Below are positions 42,790 through 52,353 of a stretch of 64,000 nucleotides of DNA, one piece after another; within the stretch, counting starts at the first letter, position 1, and the number at the start of each line of letters is the position of its first letter. The translations under genes and the position numbers were made by a program. The notes below the pieces were generated by a model. The model made no database searches. It was not told the DNA's origin and saw only the letters and a list, made by a program, of their open reading frames with translations. The stretch lies in NCBI GenBank assembly GCA_023415475.1, contig JAEZKL010000013.1, forward strand, positions 1 to 64,000, in the 5' to 3' direction. The DNA comes from Bacillota bacterium. GTDB lineage: Bacteria; Bacillota; Clostridia; Lachnospirales; Lachnospiraceae.

Positions 42790-43845
42790 ATGATAACTCT
42801 GGATCAGATCATAGAGGATTTAAAAAATTATGATGGAAAACCGATTAAGATTATGGAGGTCTGCGGTACTCATACCTCCAGCATATTCAAGCATGGAGTA
42901 CGAAGCTTAATCTCTCCGAAGCTGGAGTTAATCTCAGGGCCAGGATGCCCGGTCTGTGTTACGGCTGCTCCTTACATTGATAAGCTGGTGGAATATTCTC
43001 TCAGAGAAAATTATTGTGTGCTGACCTTTGCAGATATGCTGAAGGTCAGGGGCAGTAAGCTTTCCCTGGCAGATGCGAAAGCCTCCGGGGGTAAGGTTCG
43101 GATGCTTTATTCGCCATTGTCTGCAGTCAGGCTGGCTCTGGAAGAGCCTGAGACGCAGTTTATCATTGCTGCAGTAGGCTTTGAGACAACGACTCCTATC
43201 TATGCGTTAATAATGGATGAAGTGATTAAACAGAATATAAAGAATATACGACTACTTACTTCTCTTAAAACGATACTCCCGGCTCTAACCTATATCTGTG
43301 ATAATGAACAGGGGATTGATGCCTTTTTGTGTCCCGGTCATGTCAGTGTAATCACCGGAAGCAGGATTTATGAGGAGCTGGTCAGTAAATACAATAAGCC
43401 CTTTGTCATAGCCGGCTTCGAGGGCGAGCATATACTAGCGGCTGTCTATGAGATTGTTAATCAGATTAAACATAGGTCCTATCGCGTAAAGAATTTATAT
43501 CCCAGTGTCGTAAATGAAGAGGGAAATGGGAAAGCCAGAGAGATGGTTTCGCAATATTTTGAAGCAGTGGATGAGGATTGGAGAGAGATCGGCCGTATCG
43601 AAGCCTCCGGACTTAGATTACGAGAACAGTATGGTGATTATGATGCGGGAAGTACCTTCCGTTTGGAGCAGACAGAAAGGCCGACGGGGTGCAGGTGTAG
43701 GGCGGTTATCCTCGGACGAATCTATCCGGTGGATTGCCCATTATTCCATAAGGCATGTACTCCGGTGAATGCCATCGGTCCCTGTATGGTATCCACGGAG
43801 GGTGCCTGCGGAATTTGGTATAAGAACGGAGGAATGAGAGCATGA
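42790..43845 (+). CDS. hypD: Hydrogenase Fe-ligand assembly protein HypD
   Basis: A 351-residue [4Fe-4S] protein that works with HypC and HypE to build Fe(CN)2CO. The conserved motifs are KIMEVCGTHTSSIFKHG, ISGPGCPVCVTAAPYID (redox CxxC), FAVGFETT-like AAVGFETTTPIYA and the cluster cysteines near the C-terminus (GCRCRAVILGRIYPVDCPLF ... CTPVNAIGPCMVSTEGACG, each shorter than quoted limits when split). It overlaps hypE by 4 nt (ATGA). Confidence 0.95.
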   Translation: MITLDQIIEDLKNYDGKPIKIMEVCGTHTSSIFKHGVRSLISPKLELISGPGCPVCVTAAPYIDKLVEYSLRENYCVLTFADMLKVRGSKLSLADAKASGGKVRMLYSPLSAVRLALEEPETQFIIAAVGFETTTPIYALIMDEVIKQNIKNIRLLTSLKTILPALTYICDNEQGIDAFLCPGHVSVITGSRIYEELVSKYNKPFVIAGFEGEHILAAVYEIVNQIKHRSYRVKNLYPSVVNEEGNGKAREMVSQYFEAVDEDWREIGRIEASGLRLREQYGDYDAGSTFRLEQTERPTGCRCRAVILGRIYPVDCPLFHKACTPVNAIGPCMVSTEGACGIWYKNGGMRA

Positions 43846-44819
43846 AGATAACTATGTCACACGGAAGCGGAGGCGCTCAGACCAGCAGTCTGATCCATGA
43901 TATATTTCTGCATTATTTTAGCAACCCGGTCCTAAATAGGCTGGAGGATTCTGCAGTTCTAAAGGTTCCTGAGAAGATAGCCTTTACCACGGATTCCTTT
44001 GTTGTTACCCCTTTGTTCTTTCCGGGGGGAGACATCGGAACGCTTGCTATCTGCGGAACTGTCAATGACTTGACAATGATGGGTGCACTGCCCAGATATC
44101 TAACGGCGGCTTTCATAATCGAAGAAGGTACACCCCTAAATACAATTGAAGAGATAGCCAAGTCCATGGCTAAAACGGCAAAAGAAGCCAGAGTTAAAAT
44201 AGTAGCCGGAGATACGAAGGTGATCGAAGGAAATGGCGGAGTTTATATCAATACCTCCGGTATCGGAGAAATCGTAAAGCCCGGAATCAGTGTCTCAAAT
44301 TGCCGCAAGGGGGACTGTATCCTGGTATCCGGATATCTGGGTGAGCATCATGCAGCCATCCTGTCACAGCGTATGGGGATAGAAAATGAGATTAAGAGCG
44401 ATTGTGCTCCCTTAACCGGAATTCTCGAGGAATTGATCAAGGATAAGATACCGATTCGCTTTATGAGAGATATCACCCGTGGAGGCTTAGCAACCATTCT
44501 GAATGAAATAACGGAAAGCTCCGGATGTGGTGTGGTGATCGATGAAGCAGCCTTACCGGTAGGTAGCGAGGTTCGTGGCTTCTGTGATATTCTTGGACTT
44601 GATCCGCTCTATATGGCGAATGAGGGTAAGCTGCTGGCAGTCGTTCCGAAATCGAAGGCAAAACAAGCCTTAGAAGCGATGAAGAGAAGTAAATACGGAA
44701 AGAATGCAGTTCTGCTTGGTGAGATTACAGAAGGAGATAAGGTAATCATGACCACCCGATTAGGTGGAAGCAGAAGGATTGATCTCCTTTACGGGGAAGG
44801 TTTACCAAGAATATGCTGA
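43842..44819 (+). CDS. hypE: Hydrogenase maturation protein HypE
   Basis: A 325-residue PurM-like enzyme that dehydrates the C-terminal S-carboxamide to thiocyanate, donating cyanide to HypCD. N-terminal MSHGSGGAQTSSLIHDIFL and the ATP-binding AFTTDSFVVTPLFFPGGDIG are present. The C-terminal acceptor cysteine is the last residue (LPRIC). The start overlaps hypD in an ATGA junction. It is the last gene of the operon; no hydrogenase-specific endopeptidase (HycI/HybD type) follows. Confidence 0.95.
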   Translation: MKITMSHGSGGAQTSSLIHDIFLHYFSNPVLNRLEDSAVLKVPEKIAFTTDSFVVTPLFFPGGDIGTLAICGTVNDLTMMGALPRYLTAAFIIEEGTPLNTIEEIAKSMAKTAKEARVKIVAGDTKVIEGNGGVYINTSGIGEIVKPGISVSNCRKGDCILVSGYLGEHHAAILSQRMGIENEIKSDCAPLTGILEELIKDKIPIRFMRDITRGGLATILNEITESSGCGVVIDEAALPVGSEVRGFCDILGLDPLYMANEGKLLAVVPKSKAKQALEAMKRSKYGKNAVLLGEITEGDKVIMTTRLGGSRRIDLLYGEGLPRIC

Positions 44820-44965
44820 TATTCCTTGAGGCGATACCAGGAATGCTTCGTCAGGCTCATAAGCATCCGATAAGAAAGCTGTGAAACAAGTATCAAATCA
44901 GTCTTTACTAAGTTCCTTTCAAAGGATATACTTGGATATGAACCTACAAGAGAAAGGAAGAGGAC

Positions 44966-45649
44966 ATGCAGAAGTTTCAGACATTACTTTTTGACGCGGA
45001 TAATACATTGTTCGATTTTACTGCCGGTGAGAGAATTGCCCTGGAGTCGGCTTTTTTACAGCACGGATACCTCCTGACGGAAGAAATTCGTGAGGTCTAT
45101 GAAAGAATTAATGTTGGCTTGTGGAAGAGGTACGAGCAAGGGTTAATGGATCGAAAGACGGTAATCTATTCCCGATTTGGGCTTTTATTTAAGGAGATAG
45201 GCATTCCGGATGACGGGATCCGGTTTGAAGATGTATATCAAGACCTTCTTGGTCAGCAGCATATATTTATACCTCATGCAAAAGAGGTGGTGGAGTATCT
45301 CTACTCCCATTATGATCTGTATATTGTGACCAACGGAGTTACAGCTACTCAGATGAGAAGATTAAAGGATTCCGGACTTGACCGCTATATGAAGCAGATT
45401 TTTGTTTCGGAAGCGACAGGGTATCAGAAGCCAATGAAGGAATATTTTGATTATTGCTTTTGCCGAATCCCGGATTTTGAAGCAGACAAGGCATTGATTA
45501 TCGGAGATTCTCTGTCCTCCGATATTAAGGGAGGCAACAATGCCGGTATAAAGACTTGTTGGTATAATCCCTTAATGCATAAGAATGAATCCGATATTAA
45601 AGTTGATTATGAAATACAGAGCCTTACGGAGTTGTATGAGCTTCTGTAG
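44966..45649 (+). CDS. HAD hydrolase, YjjG-like nucleotidase
   Basis: A 227-residue haloacid dehalogenase-superfamily phosphatase. Motif I is LLFDADNTLFDFT (nucleophile Asp and acid/base Asp), motif II YIVTNGVTATQM (Thr), motif III QKPMKEYF (Lys) and motif IV ALIIGDSLSSDIKGG. The DxDNTLFDF form and size match YjjG, a pyrimidine 5'-nucleotidase that removes non-canonical nucleotides. AGGAAGAGG precedes the ATG. It is monocistronic, ending before the terminator at 45700. Confidence 0.85.
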   Translation: MQKFQTLLFDADNTLFDFTAGERIALESAFLQHGYLLTEEIREVYERINVGLWKRYEQGLMDRKTVIYSRFGLLFKEIGIPDDGIRFEDVYQDLLGQQHIFIPHAKEVVEYLYSHYDLYIVTNGVTATQMRRLKDSGLDRYMKQIFVSEATGYQKPMKEYFDYCFCRIPDFEADKALIIGDSLSSDIKGGNNAGIKTCWYNPLMHKNESDIKVDYEIQSLTELYELL

Positions 45650-45699
45650 ATAGATAAAGTCCAGATACAGTCAAAGCTTAGAATTAAATGAATAAAGGG

Positions 45700-45749
45700 A
45701 AAAGCCCAATCCAAGAGTACAAAGCGATTGTACCTGTGATTGGGCTTTT
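45700..45749 (+). terminator. Intrinsic terminator
   Basis: AAAAGCCCAATC ... GATTGGGCTTTT with an inner GTAC/GTAC stem, 50 nt after the HAD gene. Confidence 0.85.
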
Positions 45750-45852
45750 GCTATCAGCTTTATCACTTATCCTTATAATTTGGTTGATGCACGAACGTAT
45801 GAATGGTACAATATAAGGATAAAGATTACTGATATAGGAGGCATGGTAGGGT

Positions 45853-47874
45853 ATGTTAAGAGAAGGAAAGGAATTCGGATACGGATTGAGACGCCGGTTC
45901 ATTGTATTTTTATCGGTTACACTGGCAATGCTTTCTATTATAACCAATGTTCCGGTCGCAGCTGCAGCAAAAAAGGAGCAAGGCATCACAATATTGTTTA
46001 CACATGATCTGCATGACAATCTGCTTCCCTTTCAGACAGTTGAGGATGGGAAAGCTGTCGAATACGGTGGCTATGCCAGATTGAAAAGTGCGATCGATAC
46101 TGAAAAAAAGATTGACCCGGAAGCAATCGTAGCAGATGGCGGTGATTTTTCCATGGGGACACCGTTCCAGACCATATTCGAGACAGATGCTCCCGGGCTG
46201 GTGCTGCTCGGTGCCATGGGGTATGATGTAACTACTCTTGGCAATCATGAATTCGATTATCGACCCAGGGGCTTATCAGCATGCCTTACTACAGCTGTAG
46301 AGAGCGGGAAGAGACTTCCGGTAATTGTCCAATCGAATATTGCATTTCCGGTAGATGAAGCCGGAGCAATGTCGGACACCTTAACTAATCTAAAAACGGC
46401 AATGGAGGAATATGGAGTATCCGATTACACCGTGCTGGAGAGAAATGGTTATAAAGTAGGTATATTCGGGGTTATGGGAGAGGAATCGGAGTCGATGGCT
46501 CCGATGTCCGAGGTAACCTTCTCGGATGAAATAGAACAGGCAAAAAGAGTCGTAAAGATATTAAAGGAAGAGGAGAAGGTGGATTTTATCCTGTGCTTAT
46601 CCCACTCCGGTACGAAGGCGAAGGAGAAGGAATCGGAGGATGAGCTTCTGGCTAAGGGAGTTCCGGATATCGATTTTATCATTAGCGGACATACTCATAC
46701 CACCTTATCAGAGCCAAAGATAGTCGGTAATACCGTAATAGGAAGTGTAGGCTGTTATGGTAAACAGCTCGGAATAGCAAAGCTGAGCCCGGATAAATCC
46801 GGTGATTGGAAGCTAAACAGCTATAAGTTGGAGCCCATTGATGATAGCTTTTCTGAGGATGGTACGGTTAAAGATCAAGTTGCGGGATATAAGAATAATG
46901 TTCAGAGTAATTATTTTGACAGCTTTGCGATGGAATATGATGAAGTATTGGCAACCTCTACGATGCAATTTCAGACTCCGGACGAGCTTGCTATGATCCA
47001 TGGGGAAGCGACCATTGGTAATCTGATCAGCGACGCTTATATTTATGCTGTTAAGAAGGCTGAGGGAGAAGACTATACTACAGTTGATGCAGCGATTGTC
47101 CCCAGCGGAACCATCCGTGATACCATTTACCCGGGAGAGGTTACGACAGCCAATGCCTTCAGTATCAGTTCATTAGGGATAGGAGCTGACGGAAAGCCAG
47201 GTTATCCTCTGATCAGTGTTTATTTAACCGGAAAAGAGCTTATGACTGCCTGCGAAGTGGATGCCTCGATTACTCCTCTGATGGCAGAGGCACAATTATA
47301 TATGTCAGGGGTCAACTTTACCTTTAACCCAAAGAGGTTAATGTTTAACAAAGTGGTGAAGGCAGAGCTGGTGAAGGAGGATGGTTCCGTTACGGAGATA
47401 GAAGCTACTAAGCTATACCGTGTGGTTTGTAATCTCTATTCGGCTCAGATGCTTTCTATCGTTGGAGATAAATCCTATGGTTTGATGTCCATCGTTCCAA
47501 AGGATAAAGAAGGCAATACCATTACCGATTATGAGAAGCATATCATCCATGAGACTACAAGCAAGGGCACGAGCGAATTGAAGGAATGGTATGCTGTGGT
47601 TCAATATCTTAAATCCTTTGATAAGGTTGATGGGATTCCTCAGATACCTGCATATTATGGGGCGACGCATGAGAGAAAGGTGATCGATCGTGATAAAGGC
47701 ATTATCAATGTCTTAAGTAATCCGAACCAAATCGGAATTGCTGCATACTGTATCGTGGGCGTAATGTTCCTGCTTATCCTGCTTATCATACGAAGAATAA
47801 TTACAGGAAAGAGACCTAGAAGATCCGGACGAAGCAATAGTAAGGGTAAAGCTACGAAAAGCAGACAGCGTTAA
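45853..47874 (+). CDS. Surface 5'-nucleotidase/cyclic phosphodiesterase family enzyme
   Basis: A 673-residue exported metallophosphoesterase. A signal peptide (FIVFLSVTLAMLSIITNVPVA) is followed by the dinuclear metal centre: THDLHDN, ADGGDFSMGT, LGNHEFDY, LCLSHSGTK and ISGHTHTTL (about 45-280). The C-terminal substrate domain includes IGNLISDAYIYAVK and GTIRDTIYPGEV. The protein ends with one membrane helix (IAAYCIVGVMFLLILLIIRR) and a basic tail, so it is displayed outside the membrane. In the first motif the usual TNDxHG reads HDLHDN, a minor variation. Likely role: scavenging phosphate and nucleosides from extracellular nucleotides. Confidence 0.88.
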   Translation: MLREGKEFGYGLRRRFIVFLSVTLAMLSIITNVPVAAAAKKEQGITILFTHDLHDNLLPFQTVEDGKAVEYGGYARLKSAIDTEKKIDPEAIVADGGDFSMGTPFQTIFETDAPGLVLLGAMGYDVTTLGNHEFDYRPRGLSACLTTAVESGKRLPVIVQSNIAFPVDEAGAMSDTLTNLKTAMEEYGVSDYTVLERNGYKVGIFGVMGEESESMAPMSEVTFSDEIEQAKRVVKILKEEEKVDFILCLSHSGTKAKEKESEDELLAKGVPDIDFIISGHTHTTLSEPKIVGNTVIGSVGCYGKQLGIAKLSPDKSGDWKLNSYKLEPIDDSFSEDGTVKDQVAGYKNNVQSNYFDSFAMEYDEVLATSTMQFQTPDELAMIHGEATIGNLISDAYIYAVKKAEGEDYTTVDAAIVPSGTIRDTIYPGEVTTANAFSISSLGIGADGKPGYPLISVYLTGKELMTACEVDASITPLMAEAQLYMSGVNFTFNPKRLMFNKVVKAELVKEDGSVTEIEATKLYRVVCNLYSAQMLSIVGDKSYGLMSIVPKDKEGNTITDYEKHIIHETTSKGTSELKEWYAVVQYLKSFDKVDGIPQIPAYYGATHERKVIDRDKGIINVLSNPNQIGIAAYCIVGVMFLLILLIIRRIITGKRPRRSGRSNSKGKATKSRQR

Positions 47875-47977
47875 GCAGGCACAACCTGATCCAAAGGGTA
47901 AGTATTTAAATGAAATGTAATGCATTAAGCATAGATACATAGGTACCGCATATTGAGAGGCACATAAGGAGAGGCTG

Positions 47978-48865
47978 ATGAAACAATCAAAATTAATATA
48001 TATTACCGCGATGCTGATTTTTGGAAGTATAGGACTGATATCAAGAAATATTCAGTTATCGTCCGGTCAGATTGCATTGACCAGAGGTGTAATCGGAAGT
48101 ATATTCCTGTTACTGGCAAGCAAGGCACTGAAGGAAAAGATATCCTGGGAGAAGCTTAAACCGAATATGCTGCTACTGATTATTTCTGGAGCGGGGATCG
48201 GCTTTAACTGGATCTTGATGTTTGAGGCATATCAATACACCTCGATTGCCAATGCTACATTAAGCTATTACTTCGCACCAGTTTTTGTAGTGCTTTTATC
48301 ACCGTTTTTATTAAGGGAGAGACTAACACCAATTAAGGTTGGCTGTATCCTTGCTGCGTTGGGAGGAATGTTTCTTATTGTCGGTGTTGGAGGCGGTGAA
48401 GGGAAAAATCATATAATAGGGATCTGCTATGGTTTGGCAGCCGCGGCGTTATATGCCGGGGTTGTCATCCTGAATAAATATCTGAAAGGATTATCCGGTC
48501 TTGAAACAACATTAATTCAACTAAGTGCGGCAACCGTTATATTACTTCCTTATATTCTGCTGACGGAAAACATCAAGGTCTTTCATGTTGATATGAGGTC
48601 CGCTGTATTTCTGATTATTATGGGATTCATTCACACCGGTTTGGCCTATTTGATGTACTTCACCGGTATGAAGAGGCTTAAGGCGCAGACGGTAGCCGTT
48701 CTTAGCTATACAGATCCGATCTCTGCAATTCTCATGTCAGCATTGTTTCTTGGTGAGAAGTTGACATTATTACAGAGCTTTGGGGGTATCCTAATTCTTG
48801 GTGCGACCTTATACAGTGAAGCCTATGATCGTAAGCAAAGTCTGCAATCCATATCTAATCAATGA
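47978..48865 (+). CDS. EamA/DMT-family transporter
   Basis: A 295-residue protein with ten predicted helices in two EamA repeats. The first ends YTSIANATLSYYFAPVFVVL and the second ends LKAQTVAVLSYTDPISAILM, the usual conserved segments of the family. The substrate (amino acids or metabolites, usually exported) is not predictable. AAGGAGAGG precedes the ATG. It is transcribed separately from the flanking nucleotidase and oxidase. Confidence 0.88.
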   Translation: MKQSKLIYITAMLIFGSIGLISRNIQLSSGQIALTRGVIGSIFLLLASKALKEKISWEKLKPNMLLLIISGAGIGFNWILMFEAYQYTSIANATLSYYFAPVFVVLLSPFLLRERLTPIKVGCILAALGGMFLIVGVGGGEGKNHIIGICYGLAAAALYAGVVILNKYLKGLSGLETTLIQLSAATVILLPYILLTENIKVFHVDMRSAVFLIIMGFIHTGLAYLMYFTGMKRLKAQTVAVLSYTDPISAILMSALFLGEKLTLLQSFGGILILGATLYSEAYDRKQSLQSISNQ

Positions 48866-49137
48866 GTTTAGGCTACTTAGTAGACAAAAGTAACAAAAAT
48901 AAATATGTATTTATTTGTCATTTGATGAATATTTACTATTTATTATGGAACAATCCTACTATATAATAGAGGTAATAATAGTAATTATTATTGTTTATTT
49001 TTATCCTTATCCCATGATATGTGGATTAGGATAACCATTATTGTTTCAATATTACAATATAAGGTTTCATGTAATATATAAGAGATGCCTATGTGTCTTG
49101 GAACACATAGAGTTCAGATTGGAAAAGGAGCTGATGA

Positions 49138-50505
49138 ATGATGAAGGTAGTAGTAATTGGATGTACCCATGCGGGTACTGCTGCAGTCAAGACAATTTTA
49201 AGAGAGAACCCGGATGCTGAAGTAACTGTTTTTGAACGAAATGATAATATCTCTTTCTTATCCTGCGGTATTGCTTTATATGTCGGAGGTGTAGTTAAGG
49301 ACCCGACCGGATTATTTTATTCAAGCCCTGATGAATTAAGTAAATTAGGCGCTTCCATCAAGATAAGACACAATGTTAAGAGGATAGACACAGAATTAAA
49401 GAAGGTCGTTGCAGATAATCTGATTACCGGTGAGGAGGTGGAGGTTAGCTATGATAAGCTGGTGAACACCACCGGATCCTGGCCTATCATTCCACCTATT
49501 CCGGGAATAGACAGTAAGAATATACTGTTATGCAAGAATTATGAGCAGGCGAATGTTATCATCAGTAAGGTGAAGGATGCAAAGCATGTTGTTATTGTCG
49601 GTGGAGGGTACATCGGTATTGAATTGGTAGAGGCCTTCCGGGAATCAGGAAAAGAGGTAACCTTAATTGATGGACTGGACCGTATTCTGAATAAGTATCT
49701 GGATAAGGAATTCACAGATGTATTGGAACAGGATCTTATGGATCGTGGTATCACCTTAGCGCTGAATCAGGCAGTAGAGCGTTTTGCTGCGAATGAACAG
49801 GGCGAGGTTACTGCTGTAGTTACTGCAAAGGGCGAATATCAGTCCGATTTAGTTATTCTATGCGTAGGTTTTCGTCCGAATAATGAGCTTCTGAAAGGTA
49901 AGGTAGATATGCTCCCTAACGGAGCGATAGTGGTAGACGAGTACATGAGAAGCAGTAATCCGGATATTTATGCGGCCGGTGACAGCTGTGCGGTACATTA
50001 TAATCCGAACGGAGGTCAGGCATACATTCCCCTGGCAACCAATGCAGTCCGAATGGGTATGCTGATTGGTAAAAATATTGCAGAACCGAAGGTAAAATAC
50101 CGCGGAACACAGTCAACCTCAGGACTTCATCTCTTTGGTTATAATATCGGATCCACCGGAGTTACGGTCGGAAGTGCCGAGTTTTTTGGTTTGAAGGTGC
50201 GTTCTGTTATTGTGAAGGATAATTATCGTCCGGAGTTCATGCCAACGACAGAAGAGCTTCTAATGCAATTGGTATATGAAGTGGGTACCAATCGGATTGT
50301 CGGAGGTCAGGTTATGTCCAAGTATGATATTACTCAGTCGGCCAATACCTTATCCCTGGCTATTCAGAATAAGATGACAATAGAAGACTTAGCATATGTG
50401 GATTTCTTCTTCCAGCCTCACTTTGACAGGCCTTGGAATTATCTGAACCTACTTGCTCAGGCAGCACTGGAGCAGGAGAGAAAGCTGGAAGCAGACCATG
50501 TCTGA
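49138..50505 (+). CDS. NADH oxidase/CoA-disulfide reductase family flavoprotein
   Basis: A 455-residue FAD-dependent enzyme. The FAD motif is VVVIGCTHAGTAAVKTIL, with the catalytic His in CTHAG; the redox cysteine is C43 (SFLSCGIALYVGG). NAD(P)H binds at VVIVGGGYIGIELVEAF. DIYAAGDSCAV closes the second FAD segment. The Nox-type CTHAG/SFLSCGIALY features favour a water-forming NADH oxidase, an oxygen-defence enzyme in anaerobes, but CoA-disulfide or polysulfide reductase activity is possible. AAGGAG lies 7 nt before the ATG. The cysteine-cluster gene overlaps its 3' end. Confidence 0.85.
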   Translation: MMKVVVIGCTHAGTAAVKTILRENPDAEVTVFERNDNISFLSCGIALYVGGVVKDPTGLFYSSPDELSKLGASIKIRHNVKRIDTELKKVVADNLITGEEVEVSYDKLVNTTGSWPIIPPIPGIDSKNILLCKNYEQANVIISKVKDAKHVVIVGGGYIGIELVEAFRESGKEVTLIDGLDRILNKYLDKEFTDVLEQDLMDRGITLALNQAVERFAANEQGEVTAVVTAKGEYQSDLVILCVGFRPNNELLKGKVDMLPNGAIVVDEYMRSSNPDIYAAGDSCAVHYNPNGGQAYIPLATNAVRMGMLIGKNIAEPKVKYRGTQSTSGLHLFGYNIGSTGVTVGSAEFFGLKVRSVIVKDNYRPEFMPTTEELLMQLVYEVGTNRIVGGQVMSKYDITQSANTLSLAIQNKMTIEDLAYVDFFFQPHFDRPWNYLNLLAQAALEQERKLEADHV

Positions 50506-50803
50506 TCAAAGGAAGTTAAGTGTGGACTGCAGACCGGGTTGTGCTGCCTGCTGTATCGCACCCTCTATCTCTTCATCGATACCGGGAATGCCGGAAGGTA
50601 AGCCTGCAGGGATACGATGCATTCAGCTGTCAGAGGATAACCGCTGTAAGATATTCGAATCCTCCCTACGTCCACTCGTTTGTTCCAGCCTAATGCCGTC
50701 ACAGGAGATGTGTGGAACTGATTATCAGGCAGCCATGGATTATCTCAATGTATTAGAACGGGAGACAGTATGTGAAGTATCACAGCTTAAAGAAATCAAA
50801 TAG
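50498..50803 (+). CDS. YkgJ-family cysteine cluster protein
   Basis: A 101-residue protein of the YkgJ/CxxCxxCC metal-binding family. Its motif cysteines are DCRPGCAACC, IRCIQLSEDNRCKIFESS, VCSS and EMCG. The spacing fits a zinc- or iron-sulfur-binding fold. The ATG at 50498 lies within the last codons of the flavoprotein gene (ATGTCTGA), so translation is coupled, and a longer frame from 50453 is not needed. A role in redox or metal handling linked to the flavoprotein is inferred from coupling only. Confidence 0.8.
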   Translation: MSDQRKLSVDCRPGCAACCIAPSISSSIPGMPEGKPAGIRCIQLSEDNRCKIFESSLRPLVCSSLMPSQEMCGTDYQAAMDYLNVLERETVCEVSQLKEIK

Positions 50804-50816
50804 AGATTTTGAATAA

Positions 50817-50849
50817 AATAGGGTTATCGCATCATGCGATAACCCTATT
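50817..50849. terminator. Hairpin between convergent genes
   Basis: A perfect 15-bp stem (AATAGGGTTATCGCA / TGCGATAACCCTATT) with a TCA loop lies between the YkgJ gene and the leftward REC-HDOD gene. T-rich sequence on both sides is modest, but the stem is strong enough for bidirectional termination. Confidence 0.75.
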
Positions 50850-50869
50850 GGTTTATTATAAGTTATTCA

Positions 50870-52066
50870 TTATACCGAGATCTTAGTTCGTAGGATATTG
50901 TACTCGCACTTAAGATAACGGCTTAATCTCTTCTCGAAATCATCAATATCGATGTCGATATGATCAAATGCTTCGTCAGCAATGGGTTCCGCTACTTTTG
51001 CTCCCAGGCAGACCCAAGCATAATGCTGAGCGATATGCACACAGGTTACTAATTCATGATGAACGATACATGTGCTGTTAGGTCTGTGGTGATATAAAGC
51101 CACCTCATACATCGGGAAGGGGAGATCCCATTTATCCAGCAGATACCCTCCGATTTCCTGATGGTTAAATTCGTACTCTTCGAGATCCAGCTTCGCGTAA
51201 TCATCAACAGTGAGAGATGCCTTTCCTAGTTTGCCTTTATTCAATAGACTCTTTGATAGTACAATCAGACCGATATTGTGCATCAATCCTGCAAACATTG
51301 CAGCCTCAGGAGGTTGTTTGTGGAAGAAGGTCTCGTATAGGAACAGAAAAATACGGTTTGACAAGTAGGCATGCTGCCATAAAAGCTCCGGTGCCTCCGA
51401 GATATCCTCTGTCTGTTTGGTGCTGTTAATCACAGAGGCCCAGTGTATAAAGGTTTTTAGATTATGCAGACCGATATAATGAGCAGCTTGCTTGACAGTG
51501 TTGGGCATAACTCCGTATACAGCGGATTTGCCGACTTGAATTAGGAGAGAGGACATAACACTATCTGCTTCCAGCTCATTCACCAGGGCATCTATATTCT
51601 CTTCTTCAATCAAAGAAATCATCTTTTCGCAATTGATGGGCATTGTGTCATTGCAGCCGATATTCTTGATAGACTTTACTAAATCTTCGGAATTAAGAAC
51701 CTCATCATCCTCAAATAGTTTATTGATATTCTCCAGTAATTCTGTATTGTTCCAGGGCTTGAATACGTATAGCTTTGCTACATTATGCAGAAGAGCCCGA
51801 AACATCGGCTTTTCCTCTGCATATCCACTAAGTATGATTCGGATAATCTTGGGGTATTTCTCCTTCACAATACTTAAAAGTTGATATCCGTCAAGAATGG
51901 GCATCCGCATATCGCTGATTACCATATCAATCTCTGTATTCTCAATCAGCTTAATTGCTTCCATGCCATTTTCCGCAGAGAATATTTCATAATCCGTTTC
52001 CAAGAACATTCTTGACAACGCCTTTAAGATCTGGACCTCGTCGTCCACGATTAAAATCTTTTTCAT
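50870..52066 (-). CDS. Response regulator with HDOD output domain
   Basis: A 398-residue protein. Residues 1-120 form a receiver domain: D8/D9 (LIVDDE), phosphoacceptor D52 (MVISDMRMP), Thr/Ser in IILSGYA and Lys in VFKPW. Residues about 140-345 are an HDOD domain (LLIQVGKSAVYGVMPN, HYIGLHNLKTFIHW, MFAGLMHNIGLIVLS and HQEIGGYLLDKWDLP), a catalytically uncertain relative of HD phosphohydrolases. It is probably the partner of the upstream REC-histidine kinase on the same strand, 287 nt away. Such proteins often connect signalling with c-di-GMP or motility (inference). Confidence 0.88.
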   Translation of the reverse strand: MKKILIVDDEVQILKALSRMFLETDYEIFSAENGMEAIKLIENTEIDMVISDMRMPILDGYQLLSIVKEKYPKIIRIILSGYAEEKPMFRALLHNVAKLYVFKPWNNTELLENINKLFEDDEVLNSEDLVKSIKNIGCNDTMPINCEKMISLIEEENIDALVNELEADSVMSSLLIQVGKSAVYGVMPNTVKQAAHYIGLHNLKTFIHWASVINSTKQTEDISEAPELLWQHAYLSNRIFLFLYETFFHKQPPEAAMFAGLMHNIGLIVLSKSLLNKGKLGKASLTVDDYAKLDLEEYEFNHQEIGGYLLDKWDLPFPMYEVALYHHRPNSTCIVHHELVTCVHIAQHYAWVCLGAKVAEPIADEAFDHIDIDIDDFEKRLSRYLKCEYNILRTKISV

Positions 52067-52353
52067 ACCCCATCATCCTTTCATAAAGTAAAATTATTGT
52101 TCCTAGAAAGAAAATCACAAGATAGTGTCCTTGCTGAGTATCTGGAGTGTAATAAGGCATACATCAAATATCTTGTTTATGATATTTAGATAATATACCA
52201 TTTTAGCGTCGATGATTGTCATACTGTTATTTCTTTCGCAGCCTCCGTACAGGTAGCTTTAGAAATAACTGATTAGTAGCTTGTCAGTGCTTAAAAAGTT
52301 CACATAAAGTCAGTTCTGAGTAAAGTCATCATGAAATAGTATGAAATAAAGTG

